From the NCBI RefSeq assembly GCF_003402475.1, contig NZ_BFAB01000004.1, forward strand, positions 124,001-188,000: 64,000 nt of DNA. Reading direction: 5' to 3'. The notes under the pieces were generated by a model that was given only the letters and a program-made list of their open reading frames with translations, made no database searches and was not told the origin of the DNA. Positions 26,808 through 35,713 of this stretch are shown piece after piece (positions within the stretch are counted from its first letter, which is position 1; the number at the start of each line of letters is the position of its first letter). This DNA is from Mycobacterium sp. MFM001 (GTDB lineage: Bacteria > Actinomycetota > Actinomycetes > Mycobacteriales > Mycobacteriaceae). Position numbers and translations under genes: made by a program.

Positions 26808-28222
26808 CCGACGCGGCTTTCCGCCGTTCGCTGTCGCCACTGCGCCTCGGCCCGGCCGAGCTCGGTGACCGGCTCCGCGCCGTAGATCCACTCCGCAGCG
26901 ATGCGGAACCAGTTTGCGCCGGCGCCGATTTGGCTCAGCGTCCCGAACAACAGGAAATCCAGTCGCCGGGAAAATAAATGCTCCGGTGGCAGCCGCTCGT
27001 TGCGCATCGTCTGAAAGGATTCGGCGGCCGGACTGACGACGCCCAGCAGGGCCGCACTGACGTCGATCGGCCGCACCACCACGTACTCGTCGACGAAATT
27101 CCAGCCCGCGGCATCCAGCGTGTACTCCAGGCAATCCTGCGCCGACACCCTCGATCCCGGCCGCAGCACGCCGTACTCTTCCATGCTCGCCCGCAGACCC
27201 TCGCCGTCGCCGGCGATGCACAGCTGCGCCGCACGCCGTTCGAACTCGACGGCAGTGGGGTCCATGTGCTTGTAGAGCCCGAAGTCCAGGAACGCGACCC
27301 GACCGTCGGGCAGATACAGAAAATTGCCCGGGTGCGCGTCGCCGTTGAACTCACAGTCGTGAAACAACGAGCCGAGGTAGAACCGATAGATGATCTCCCC
27401 GATGCGGTCTCGCTCCGCCGCGGGCAGCTGCGCAACGTCGGCGGCCGGCATTCCCGCCACGTACTCGGTGGTCAGCACCGACTCCGAGCTCAACTCCGCG
27501 ATCGGGCGAGGCACATGGATGAACGGATGATCGGCGTACCGGGCGGCGACGCGGGCCTGGCTGGCCAACTCCTGGCGGTAGTCGACTTCGCGCGACAACT
27601 CGTGGGTGATCTCGTCGAGAAACTCACGGGCCGCCACAGTGGGTATGGCCGCCTTCCACATGCGCAGGAACAACGCGAGGTTTTTCAGGTCGGCCCGCAC
27701 CGCGGTGCGAACACCGGGATACTGCACTTTCACCGCCACGTCGCGACCGTCGTGCGTCACCGCGCGGTAGACCTGTCCGATGGACGCGGCCGCGAACGCG
27801 TCGGTGTCGAACGACGCGAACAGCCGCTCGACCGGGGCGCCGAGCTCGGCTTCGATCACCGGGCGCATGGTCTCGAACGGCATGGCATTGATCGAGCCCT
27901 GCAGTTTGGAAAGCTGTTGGCGGAAGTAGTCCCGCGAACGTGCGTCGACGATTCCGAGGTCGATCACCGACAGCAACTGCCCGATTTTCATTGCCGCGCC
28001 GCGCATATTGCCGAGCACGGCTACGAAGTCGCGCGCGATGCGCTCGTTGGCCCGATCCAGCATCGCCTCACGCCGGCTTTCGGCGACAACGATCGATCCG
28101 GCTTTGATCGTCACCCGCCGCAACGTCTGCTTGGCAACGAGTCCCCCCAGCCGCGCGCCCCGGCCCAACCGCGACGTCGCCAGCGCGTCGGCGTCCTTCG
28201 ACGGTGCCGGGCCGTTCGCCAT
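26795..28222 (-). CDS. ABC1/UbiB-family atypical kinase
   Basis: A 475-residue member of the ABC1/UbiB/AarF family of atypical protein-kinase-like ATPases linked to lipid and quinone metabolism. It carries the family marks: KIGQ at residues 79-82, the Ala-rich nucleotide loop AAASIGQVYRA in place of a Gly loop, VKVQYPG with the ATP Lys, a HPGNF catalytic loop and LDFG for metal binding. No transmembrane segment is obvious. It stands alone on the minus strand between the monooxygenase operon and two TetR genes. A role in mobilising the lipid substrate is possible but speculative. Confidence 0.85.
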   Translation of the reverse strand: MANGPAPSKDADALATSRLGRGARLGGLVAKQTLRRVTIKAGSIVVAESRREAMLDRANERIARDFVAVLGNMRGAAMKIGQLLSVIDLGIVDARSRDYFRQQLSKLQGSINAMPFETMRPVIEAELGAPVERLFASFDTDAFAAASIGQVYRAVTHDGRDVAVKVQYPGVRTAVRADLKNLALFLRMWKAAIPTVAAREFLDEITHELSREVDYRQELASQARVAARYADHPFIHVPRPIAELSSESVLTTEYVAGMPAADVAQLPAAERDRIGEIIYRFYLGSLFHDCEFNGDAHPGNFLYLPDGRVAFLDFGLYKHMDPTAVEFERRAAQLCIAGDGEGLRASMEEYGVLRPGSRVSAQDCLEYTLDAAGWNFVDEYVVVRPIDVSAALLGVVSPAAESFQTMRNERLPPEHLFSRRLDFLLFGTLSQIGAGANWFRIAAEWIYGAEPVTELGRAEAQWRQRTAESRVGQDS

Positions 28223-28325
28223 GGGACCACCTTATCCAGGTGCTAAATTGGTTCTGACACCGCAGTCCGGGAAATCTTTCGATCGGTCAAGTCAGCACAA
28301 TCAATCCATCAGCGGGAGGCGCGCA

Positions 28326-28355
28326 ATGCCATCGGATCGGCGCTGTGGTCGCTGA
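28326..28355 (+). CDS. Possible 9-codon leader ORF overlapping a TetR start
   Basis: An ATG at 28326 has the best Shine-Dalgarno in the area (GGGAGG at 28314-28319, six bases before it). It encodes MPSDRRCGR and stops at 28353-28355. The TetR gene begins in another frame at GTG 28345, inside this ORF, without its own ribosome-binding site. Ribosomes ending the leader could restart on the TetR. Confidence 0.35.
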   Translation: MPSDRRCGR

Positions 28356-29016
28356 GGCCGCAAACCCACCCCGCCGCAAACGGGGCCGGCCGCCGATCGA
28401 GAATCTCGAGGAGCAACGCCGCGCGCAGATCATTGCCTCGGCGGTCGCGGTGTTCGCCGAGCGCGGCTTCGAGGCGACCACGATGTCCGACATCGCCCGC
28501 CATGCCGGTGTCGGGCAGGGCACCATCTACCGCTACGTGGCAAGCAAACGGGACCTGCTGGACCTGGTGTTCGACTACTCGGTCGAGGAAGTGATCCGGG
28601 TAGCCCGGCCCCTGCTGCACATCGACAAACCGCTGCGCGGGCCGACCGATTTGCTTGAACGTCTTGACGCCGCGCTGTCGGCAATCACCGAAACCTTCGA
28701 CCGCCAGCCGGAGTTGCTGTCGCTGGTGGTTGTCGAAGTCGGAGCGATGGACGAGGAGCTCAAGCTGCGCATGCTCGGGGTGGAAACCACCGTGGTGCGG
28801 ATGACGGCCAGCCTGTTCGAGGAGGCACAGGATGCCGGGTTCATTCGGCTCGGCCTCGACCCCGAAGTGCTGGGCCTGCTGGCCACAAAGCTGCTGCTGC
28901 CCGCTGGCCTTCGCGAGGTGATGGGTGAGCGAGACGCCGCCACTCGCGACCGCTACCGGGCGGCGCTGGCGGATTTCGCGCGCCACGCGCTGTTCACCGA
29001 GGAGACCGATCGGTGA
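28345..29016 (+). CDS. TetR-family regulator (first of tandem pair)
   Basis: A 223-residue TetR protein. Basic N-terminus (PPRRKRGRPPIENLEEQRRAQ), HTH around residues 45-70 (TMSDIARHAGVGQGTIYRYVASKRDLL) and an all-helical ligand domain. The GTG start at 28345 lacks a Shine-Dalgarno and overlaps a short leader ORF. It is divergent from the ABC1 gene and shares a 4-base GTGA overlap with a second TetR. The 122-base divergent spacer contains a degenerate copy of the shared operator (CTGACACCGCAGTC, 28254-28267). Confidence 0.85.
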   Translation: MVAEAANPPRRKRGRPPIENLEEQRRAQIIASAVAVFAERGFEATTMSDIARHAGVGQGTIYRYVASKRDLLDLVFDYSVEEVIRVARPLLHIDKPLRGPTDLLERLDAALSAITETFDRQPELLSLVVVEVGAMDEELKLRMLGVETTVVRMTASLFEEAQDAGFIRLGLDPEVLGLLATKLLLPAGLREVMGERDAATRDRYRAALADFARHALFTEETDR

Positions 29017-29621
29017 CGAGCGCGCAGCCAGACCGTCGGGTCCAGCTGACCCGCGCCGCATTCGAAGTCTTCACCGACCGCGGCTACCGCAACACCTCGG
29101 TCGCCGACATTGTCGCCGCGGCCGGGCTGGGGCACGGCTCGTTCTACAACTACTTCGCCAATCGGCGTGAAATCCTCGATGCTGTCATCGATCTGGGGTT
29201 GGAAGAGCGAGCGCCGGAACTATCTCCACCGGAGGAGCTCGCCGAAAACCTCGACGAGTTCCTCGACGCGGTGACCGCACCGTGGCGAGCGTTGCATTCG
29301 CTGTCGGATGCCGACAACAAGGTGGTCTCACTGATCGTCTTCGACGCCGGTGCCATCGACGAGCAGCTCACCCAACGGGTCGTCGACATCTTTCGGTCGT
29401 TCGCCCACTCGGTGCAGCGGCAGATCGACCACGGCATCGCCAAGGGGTATCTACGTCGCGGGCTCGACAGCGAAGTGCTGGGCGAGATGCTGGTCTGCAT
29501 GAGCCTCGCCATGCTGCTGCCCGCGCAGGGCGGGGCTCCGCTTCCGGGCGGTCTCGATCATGTCATCGGCCAAGCCCGTGAACTTCTGCGAGCCGGCCTC
29601 GGCCAACCGCAGAGCGCGTGA
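29013..29621 (+). CDS. TetR-family regulator (second of tandem pair)
   Basis: A 202-residue TetR protein with HTH at about residues 25-55 (TSVADIVAAAGLGHGSFYNYFANRREIL). Its C-terminal domain resembles that of the preceding gene (VSLIVFDAGAIDEQLTQRV versus LSLVVVEVGAMDEELKLRM), so the two are probably an old tandem duplication and might form a heterodimer. The GTG at 29013 overlaps the upstream stop. It lies directly before the Mce operon promoter and may act on it. Confidence 0.86.
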   Translation: MTSAQPDRRVQLTRAAFEVFTDRGYRNTSVADIVAAAGLGHGSFYNYFANRREILDAVIDLGLEERAPELSPPEELAENLDEFLDAVTAPWRALHSLSDADNKVVSLIVFDAGAIDEQLTQRVVDIFRSFAHSVQRQIDHGIAKGYLRRGLDSEVLGEMLVCMSLAMLLPAQGGAPLPGGLDHVIGQARELLRAGLGQPQSA

Positions 29622-29680
29622 CGAGCGGTTCCCACGATAAGGGGTGACAGAGGCCACACCGTGTGGTTAACTCACCCCGA

Positions 29681-29701
29681 GTGACGCATCAGTCTGCTAA
29701 T
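29681..29701 (+). promoter_or_regulatory. Shared operator and -10 of the Mce operon
   Basis: GTGACGCATCAGTC (29681-29694) is followed one base later by GCTAAT (29696-29701), the same operator-to-minus-10 spacing as at 20653-20673. The -35 position (29673-29678, CACCCC) is poor, so this promoter may need an activator or be weak. The first start codon of the Mce operon is 34 bases downstream. Confidence 0.65.
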
Positions 29702-29734
29702 TAGCCGCCTGGTAGAGCTTCGGTTGGGGGTCCA

Positions 29735-30736
29735 ATGTCGCTTGTCGCCGGAACCGCGGTCGACCACACCGGCCGAAACCGGCCCGAATTGGTCCGCTTC
29801 CCCGGACCGGGCCTGGTTTCGCGCGTCCTGGCCGCCCTGCTGGTGACGTTCGTCCGGCCGGTGATCTCGCTCTTCGCGCGCTTCCCCGACGCTCGCTGGC
29901 CCTTTGCGCTGGTCGACGGGGCAGCCATCGTCTTGCCGCGTCCGCGCAAAGTACACCGGCGCACGGTTGCGCTGCCGAACTGCCGCGCCGAGCTCATCAC
30001 GCCCCGGACAGTCGCCGATTCCGGCACCGCGATCCTCTACCTGCACGGCGGCGGCTTCATCACCTGCGGGCTGCACACTCACCGACGGCTGGCGGCCGAC
30101 ATCGCCCACGCCGCAGAGCGCCCGGCGCTTGCCGTCTGCTACCGGCAGCTGCCGCGGCACGGTCTCGGTGAAGCGCTCGAGGACGCCGTCGACGGGTTCC
30201 GCGCGCTGATCGGGCTGGGCTATTCAGCGGAGAACATCAGCGTGGTCGGCGACTCGGCGGGCGGTTACCTTGCCGTCGCCACCGCGCTCGCCGTTGCGCG
30301 GGCAGGATTGGGCCGGCCCCACGCCTTGGCCCTGATATCTCCCATGACGTGGGTCGACCCTGACTTTCCCGTCGACGACGACGCCGACGATCCCCTGCTG
30401 ACCGGGTCGACGATCCGGGCGATCAGCCGCAAGCTCGCCGCGGTGGCGGCGCGGCCCTCTGCTGAGCTGCCGCCCGTGCGGCTGGCATCGGCGGACCTCA
30501 GGCAACTGCCGCCGACATTGATTCAGGTCGGCACCCGCGAGGTGCTCTACGACGGCGCCCAGGAATTGTCCGACCGCATCGCCGCCGCAGGGGTGCCATG
30601 CCAACTGCAGGTCTGGGAGGGACAGTTCCACGTGTTCCAGGCCGCCGCGCTGCTGATGGCGCCCGCGCGGGCGGCTGTGGCGGAAATCGGCGCGTTTCTG
30701 CGCAGTGTCGAGGTGAAGCGGGGAGTTTGCCGTTGA
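29735..30736 (+). CDS. HSL-family alpha/beta hydrolase (esterase), first gene of Mce operon
   Basis: A 333-residue hormone-sensitive-lipase-type esterase. The oxyanion motif is YLHGGGF, the nucleophile elbow GDSAGGY, the Asp lies near EVLYDGAQELSD and the His in GQFHVFQ. A hydrophobic N-terminal part (LVSRVLAALLVTFVRPVISLF) suggests membrane attachment. It resembles mycobacterial Lip proteins. The stop overlaps the YrbE start by four bases, so it belongs to the transporter operon. It could hydrolyse an ester of the imported lipid or a product of the Baeyer-Villiger steps. Confidence 0.86.
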   Translation: MSLVAGTAVDHTGRNRPELVRFPGPGLVSRVLAALLVTFVRPVISLFARFPDARWPFALVDGAAIVLPRPRKVHRRTVALPNCRAELITPRTVADSGTAILYLHGGGFITCGLHTHRRLAADIAHAAERPALAVCYRQLPRHGLGEALEDAVDGFRALIGLGYSAENISVVGDSAGGYLAVATALAVARAGLGRPHALALISPMTWVDPDFPVDDDADDPLLTGSTIRAISRKLAAVAARPSAELPPVRLASADLRQLPPTLIQVGTREVLYDGAQELSDRIAAAGVPCQLQVWEGQFHVFQAAALLMAPARAAVAEIGAFLRSVEVKRGVCR

Positions 30737-31707
30737 CTCCAGCCACGCGCGCGGCGGCCGAGGCCCGGGAAGAGGCCTCAGAGGATGCGCGCGGGACCAC
30801 CGGCAGTGCCGACGTCGACGCCAACGGTCAGAGGCCCCCTGTGCCGGAAGAGCCTGCGCCGCTGACGGATTCGTCGATCGGTGGCCAGGTGCTGGTGATG
30901 CTGGCCCGGCCGCTGCGCTACGGCCTAAACCAGGCCGACTCGTCGTTGAAGACCCTGGGCCGCTTCTTGGAGTTGGCCGCCCAGTCGGGGATCTACCTGG
31001 CGGCGGACCTCATTCGGTTGCGCCATCCGTGGCGAGACACCGTCAACCAGGCCTGGTTCATCGTCAGCGTCACCGCGATACCAGCGTTGCTGGTGTCCAT
31101 CCCATTCGGGGTCATTGTCGCCGTGCAGGTGGGCAGCGTGATCCAACAGGTTGGCGCGACGTCGATCTCGGGTGCGGCCGGTGGGCTGGGCGTGATCCGT
31201 CAGGGGGCGCCGATTGTGGCCGCGCTGTTGCTCGGTGGGGCGGCAGGTTCGGCGGTGACCACCGACCTGGGCGCGCGCACCATCCGCGAAGAGGTCGATG
31301 CGTTGCGCGTCATGGGTATTGACCCGGTGCAGCGGCTGGTCACACCCCGACTGGCCGCGATTCTGTTCGTAGCGCCGCTGTTGTGCGTCTTCATCATCTT
31401 CATGGGGCTGGGCGCGGGTTACCTGATCAATGTGGGCTTCCAATCGGGCACTCCGGGCAGCTACATCGCCTCGTTCGCCTCGTTCGCGAGTGTCGCCGAT
31501 GTCGTTGTCGCACTGGTCAAGACATGGCTGTTTGGCGTGGTGGTGATCCTCATCGCTTGTCAGCGAGGCCTGGAGACCAAGGGAGGCGCCCGCGGCGTCG
31601 CCGACGCCGTCAATGCGGCGGTGGTCATCGGTGTGGTCGCGGTGTTCGTGCTCAATTTGGTGATCACCCAGTTGGTCACCATGTTCATGCCGACGAGGGT
31701 CGGCTGA
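30733..31707 (+). CDS. yrbEA: YrbEA-type Mce permease subunit
   Basis: A 324-residue integral membrane protein of the MlaE/YrbE permease family, which forms the channel part of Mce lipid importers with the ATPase MceG (encoded elsewhere). There is a 55-residue Ala/Glu-rich cytosolic N-terminus, then about five or six hydrophobic segments, and the cytosolic coupling motif TIREEVDALRVMGIDPVQRL. The TTG at 30733 overlaps the esterase stop (TTGA) and was chosen over the longer antisense-like frame. It is followed by YrbEB with a 1-base overlap. Confidence 0.92.
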   Translation: MTPATRAAAEAREEASEDARGTTGSADVDANGQRPPVPEEPAPLTDSSIGGQVLVMLARPLRYGLNQADSSLKTLGRFLELAAQSGIYLAADLIRLRHPWRDTVNQAWFIVSVTAIPALLVSIPFGVIVAVQVGSVIQQVGATSISGAAGGLGVIRQGAPIVAALLLGGAAGSAVTTDLGARTIREEVDALRVMGIDPVQRLVTPRLAAILFVAPLLCVFIIFMGLGAGYLINVGFQSGTPGSYIASFASFASVADVVVALVKTWLFGVVVILIACQRGLETKGGARGVADAVNAAVVIGVVAVFVLNLVITQLVTMFMPTRVG

Positions 31708-32579
31708 TGGCGACCCCGTCACGGCATCTGCCCCACGGTTTGGGTTGGGCAGCGCGTGGCCCGTGGTGGGTCGTCGACACAGGTGCCGGAATGGCCGAAA
31801 CCCTTGGCCACCAAGCTACTTTCCTGTTCCAGGTGCTCGGAGCGATTCCCCGGACGCTGCGCCGGTACCGGCGGCAGACCGGCGCGCTGCTGGTCGACAT
31901 GGTCTGGGGCAACGGGTCGCTGATCGTCGGAGGCGGCACCATCGGGGTCCTGGTGTTTCTCGGCGCCGCCGTCGGCGGCTCGGTGGGCGTGGAAGGGTAT
32001 GCAGCGCTGGACATGGTCGGGATGGGCCCGCTGACCGGGTTCGTCTCCGCTTATGCGAACACTCGCGAGATGGCGCCGATGATCGCCGCGATCGGCTTTG
32101 CCGCCCAGGCCGGCACCCGGATGACCGCCGAAATCGGCGCGATGCGGATTTCCGAGGAAATCGACGCGCTGGAAGCTCAAGGCATTCAATCGATTCCGTT
32201 CGTGGTGACCACTCGCGTCATCGCCGGGATGATGACGATCGTTCCGCTCTACGTGCTGACACTGGTGCTGAGCTACGTGTCCTGCGCGGTGGTGGTCAAC
32301 GTGATCCACGGCCAGTCGTCGGGTACCTACCACCATTACTTCGACTCGTTCATTCAACCCTCCGACGTGGCGTTCTCACTGATCAAAGCGGTCATCTTCG
32401 TCACCGTGATCATCGCCATCCACGGCTACCAGGGCTACTACGCCGGCGGCGGTCCAGAAGGTGTCGGACGGGCCTCCGGGCGGGCGATCCGCGCCAGCAT
32501 CATCACCGTGGTTGTCGCTGACATGGTGCTGACATTGCTGTTCTGGGGCAACAACTCTGGCGTGCGGATATCGGGGTAG
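31707..32579 (+). CDS. yrbEB: YrbEB-type Mce permease subunit
   Basis: A 290-residue MlaE/YrbE permease paralogue, the second half of the heterodimeric permease. The coupling motif is MRISEEIDALEAQGIQSIPF, with hydrophobic segments before and after it (VIAGMMTIVPLYVLTLVLSY, ALIKAVIFVTVIIAIHGY). The ATG at 31707 overlaps the YrbEA stop by one base (TGATG). The characteristic HGYQGYYAGGGPEGVGRA loop near the C-terminus is well conserved among mycobacterial YrbEB proteins. Confidence 0.93.
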   Translation: MATPSRHLPHGLGWAARGPWWVVDTGAGMAETLGHQATFLFQVLGAIPRTLRRYRRQTGALLVDMVWGNGSLIVGGGTIGVLVFLGAAVGGSVGVEGYAALDMVGMGPLTGFVSAYANTREMAPMIAAIGFAAQAGTRMTAEIGAMRISEEIDALEAQGIQSIPFVVTTRVIAGMMTIVPLYVLTLVLSYVSCAVVVNVIHGQSSGTYHHYFDSFIQPSDVAFSLIKAVIFVTVIIAIHGYQGYYAGGGPEGVGRASGRAIRASIITVVVADMVLTLLFWGNNSGVRISG

Positions 32580-32582
32580 GGC

Positions 32583-33629
32583 ATGCCGAGGTATTCAGAT
32601 CAAGCCGGGCGCGGTCCCAGTTCCCTCAAGTTGCGCATCCGCGGCTTGATCGTCGCCGCGCTGCTGGGCGTCGTCGTTCTGGTGCTGCAGCAACTGGCCA
32701 CCGGCAAGTACGACGACACATTTGCGCTGACGGTGGTGGCCGACACCATCGGCGAGGGCCTGGCGCCCGGCGCGGAGGTGAAGTTCCACGGCCTGGCCAT
32801 CGGATCGGTAAAGACACTGCAGTCCATCGGATACAACAAACAGAAAATGACGGTGCTGCTGGACCCGCGCCAAGCGAAAGCCCTTACCGCCGACACCAAA
32901 GCCAAGTTCTCGTCGTCGAACGTCTTCGGCAGCGCCGTGGTCGAACTCGTCAGCGACGGCAAAGGCGGCCCGCTGCGCGCGAACCAGACGCTGGTGATGC
33001 CCGCCGGCACGGAAGCTGTCTCCATCACCGGGATGCTGCGCCAGACCCAGAAACTCAGCGAGATCCTGGACGCGCCCCAGTTCAATCACATTGTCAAGGT
33101 TCTGGGCCAACGCGCCGACCTGGTCGAGCCGGTGGTCAGATCGGCATTCGACCTCGCGAAGATCCTGGCCGACGCCCAGACCGTGCCGTTCTCGCAGTCG
33201 CTGTCGATGGTGGCTTCAGTTGCCAACGGCGCCAACGATTTCATCCCGCTTTTCGGGCTGATGAACAACCTGCTCGACGGGTTGGCGTTTTTGGCGCAGC
33301 CCGCCGGAGTCGACCGGACGAATCGCGTCTTGAACGAGACCGGTGGGCTGCTCATCGATGCCGGCCAGCTGATCGTGGACAACAACTACTGGCTCATCCC
33401 CGCCGTTGCCGCGACGCTGAATTTGGCAGTCCCTCTGACGTTTTTCGTCGGCAGCTGGTTCCCGGCATATGACCGGCTCCCGGGTCTATTCGACCGCATC
33501 AGCACCGCGTTCCCGGTGATAGACGGCCAGGTTCAGATGCGAACCGAGGTCATCATGAACACGATGCCGGGGTTGGCCGCTGCGCTGCCGTCCGAGCCGG
33601 CCCCGCTGCCCCCGGGGGGTGGGCAGTGA
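32583..33629 (+). CDS. mceA: MceA-type substrate-binding protein
   Basis: A 348-residue Mce protein. An N-terminal membrane anchor (LIVAALLGVVVLVLQQLA) is followed by the MCE beta-barrel domain (about residues 45-125, with EGLAPGAEVKFHGLAIGSV) and a helical domain with repeated hydrophobic segments. The six Mce proteins of an operon build a hollow periplasmic tube that carries lipid to the YrbE channel. It is shorter than Mce1A/Mce4A (about 400-450 residues). It begins 3 bases after YrbEB and ends in a 4-base overlap with MceB. Confidence 0.92.
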   Translation: MPRYSDQAGRGPSSLKLRIRGLIVAALLGVVVLVLQQLATGKYDDTFALTVVADTIGEGLAPGAEVKFHGLAIGSVKTLQSIGYNKQKMTVLLDPRQAKALTADTKAKFSSSNVFGSAVVELVSDGKGGPLRANQTLVMPAGTEAVSITGMLRQTQKLSEILDAPQFNHIVKVLGQRADLVEPVVRSAFDLAKILADAQTVPFSQSLSMVASVANGANDFIPLFGLMNNLLDGLAFLAQPAGVDRTNRVLNETGGLLIDAGQLIVDNNYWLIPAVAATLNLAVPLTFFVGSWFPAYDRLPGLFDRISTAFPVIDGQVQMRTEVIMNTMPGLAAALPSEPAPLPPGGGQ

Positions 33630-34696
33630 GGGGGGTGTCCAAGGCGGTGCTGTGGTTGACGGTCTTCACCGTGATCGCCGCGGTATGCGCGACGATCGTG
33701 GTGACCGCATTGCGCAGCCCGGTGCGCGGGGCGGTCTCGCGCTACACCGCAGCCTTCTCCGACGTGTCAGGGCTGTTCACCGGCGACGACGTTCGCATCT
33801 CCGGTGTGCAAGTCGGCAAGGTCGAGACGGTCCGGCTCGACGGCCGCATTGCCAAGGTCGACTTCACCGCGCTCGACGACCACCCCGTGTATCAGAACAC
33901 CGTGGCCGCGGTGCGCTATCAGAACCTGCTCGGCCAGCGCTACGTGGAACTCGTTCAACCGCCCCAGCCCGGCGCGCGGCTGGCCGCAGGAGCGACGATC
34001 CCGCTCGAGCAGACCATCCCGTCGTTCGATGTGGCCAAGCTGTTCAACGGATTTCGGCCGGTCTTCCAGACGCTGGACCCCGCCCAGTTCAACCAGTTCG
34101 GAGAAAACCTGCTGCGGGTGATTCAGGGCGACGAAACCGGGATCGGGGCGGTTCTGCATGACCTCGACGCCATCTCCGGGGTCGCCGTGAACCGTCAGGC
34201 GGCCGTGACCCTGTTGATCCGCAATCTGTCCGAGATCTCCCGCGACCTGGGCGGTAAGTCGGCGCAATTGTTCCACTTCATCGACACACTTGGCGGCGTG
34301 CTGGGCAAGTTCAACTCCCGCGCCGAGGCCTTCCGGGCCTCGATCGACGTGGAGCTGCCCGCTTTTCGAAGCCTCGTGCACATCCTGCAATATGCCGAAC
34401 GCATCTTCGATGGAACGACGACCCCGTTCTACGACTTTTCGACGCGGACCTCGCCGCAGCTCGCGTGGGCCATCGCGGGCCTGTCCGTGGTGCCGACTCT
34501 GCTCCAAGGGCTGCGAGATTCGCTCGTCGAAACCGATCCCGCGACGGGCCAACCGTATTTGCCGCACACGCCCGATCACGCGGATATCCAAGACAGGTAC
34601 CCGGCAAGGGATTTGACCTGTTCGGCCGGCGAAGTCGAGCTACCGGGCGTCGGGCAGGTGTCGTTCGAAAATCAGAATCTGGTGGTGTGCAAATAA
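33626..34696 (+). CDS. mceB: MceB-type protein
   Basis: A 356-residue Mce protein with an N-terminal anchor (AVLWLTVFTVIAAVCATIVV), MCE domain (FSDVSGLFTGDDVRISGVQVGKVE), the helix-forming region, and a C-terminal tail with two Cys. These Cys (residues near CSAGEVEL and VVCK) may form a disulphide in the periplasm. GTG 33626 overlaps the MceA stop. The TAA overlaps the next ATG by one base. Confidence 0.92.
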   Translation: MRGVSKAVLWLTVFTVIAAVCATIVVTALRSPVRGAVSRYTAAFSDVSGLFTGDDVRISGVQVGKVETVRLDGRIAKVDFTALDDHPVYQNTVAAVRYQNLLGQRYVELVQPPQPGARLAAGATIPLEQTIPSFDVAKLFNGFRPVFQTLDPAQFNQFGENLLRVIQGDETGIGAVLHDLDAISGVAVNRQAAVTLLIRNLSEISRDLGGKSAQLFHFIDTLGGVLGKFNSRAEAFRASIDVELPAFRSLVHILQYAERIFDGTTTPFYDFSTRTSPQLAWAIAGLSVVPTLLQGLRDSLVETDPATGQPYLPHTPDHADIQDRYPARDLTCSAGEVELPGVGQVSFENQNLVVCK

Positions 34697-35712
34697 TGGT
34701 GTTCGGCAAGCGGCGGCGCGGTGTGCTCGACGAGCGCACCGCGGCGGCCCGCAGTCGCCGGCGCGGGATCATCGGCGTCATCGTCATCGTCAGCGCACTG
34801 GCGGCCAGTGCCTTCGCTTACCTGAATCCGACTGGGCAGGCCAGTTACAGCGCCCATCTCGCGACTGCGGCCGGCGTCCGAGCCGGCGACGAAGTGCGGA
34901 TCGCCGGCGTCAAGGTCGGGAAAGTGACCAGCGTCCGGCTGGACGGGACCGTCGTCGAAATGAAATTCGACGTCAAGCGGTCGGTGGCGGTCGGTTCCGA
35001 ATCCACGCTGGAAGTCAAGCTGCTGACCCCGCTGGGCGGCCACTACATGGCTCTTGATCCGAAGGGTGCACTGCCGTTGGGACGCAAGGTGATTCCGCCG
35101 GAGCGCACCACAACACCTTACGAGATCAACGACATACTGCAGGCGGCGACCCCGCTCGTCGAGGAGGTCAACGGCCAGGTCATCCACGACACCTTCACTG
35201 AGGTCGCCAACGCAGCCAACAAGTATCCCGACGCGTTGCGCGACGTCATCGAGTCCGCCCATGCGCTGACCCGATCGCTCAGCCAGGTCACCGACGACTT
35301 CTATCGCGGGCTGGATTTCACCAACAATTCCCTGCGGGTGCTGGTCACCCGGCGCAAGGAGTTCCTTTCTGTGGTCGAGCAGCTCGCGCATATCGGGCAG
35401 CTGTATACCTCGAAAGCCGTCGATATCGTCGAGTACTTCACCGTGCTCGACGAACTCGCCCGCATCGTCGATCGCGCGATCACGTTCTACGGCCGCGAGA
35501 TTGCGCCGTGGGTCAACGCCATCGACGACATTTTGGACACCTTGTTCGCAGACCCCGCGCCCGAGCGGCTGGCCAAGGCGGCCGCGGGCTACGACCAGTT
35601 GATGCATGTCCTGGTGCCGATGCTGAGCGGCAACGGTGTCGCTATCGACCAGCAGGACCGGCTCATGCCCGGACAGGACCTGTGTCTGCCCAGCATCATG
35701 AGGCACTGCTGA
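34696..35712 (+). CDS. mceC: MceC-type protein
   Basis: A 338-residue Mce protein with a basic N-terminus, anchor IIGVIVIVSALAASAFAYL, and MCE domain (TAAGVRAGDEVRIAGVKVGKV, about residues 55-130), then the helical needle region. The C-terminus again has two Cys (DLCLPSIMRHC). The ATG at 34696 overlaps the MceB stop by one base; the longer open frame starting at 34465 is an artefact of another reading frame. Confidence 0.92.
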   Translation: MVFGKRRRGVLDERTAAARSRRRGIIGVIVIVSALAASAFAYLNPTGQASYSAHLATAAGVRAGDEVRIAGVKVGKVTSVRLDGTVVEMKFDVKRSVAVGSESTLEVKLLTPLGGHYMALDPKGALPLGRKVIPPERTTTPYEINDILQAATPLVEEVNGQVIHDTFTEVANAANKYPDALRDVIESAHALTRSLSQVTDDFYRGLDFTNNSLRVLVTRRKEFLSVVEQLAHIGQLYTSKAVDIVEYFTVLDELARIVDRAITFYGREIAPWVNAIDDILDTLFADPAPERLAKAAAGYDQLMHVLVPMLSGNGVAIDQQDRLMPGQDLCLPSIMRHC

Positions 35713-35713
35713 C

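Noticed and set aside
29672..30160. A leftward 162-residue ORF over the Mce promoter
   Set aside because: Antisense to the esterase gene, with shadow composition.
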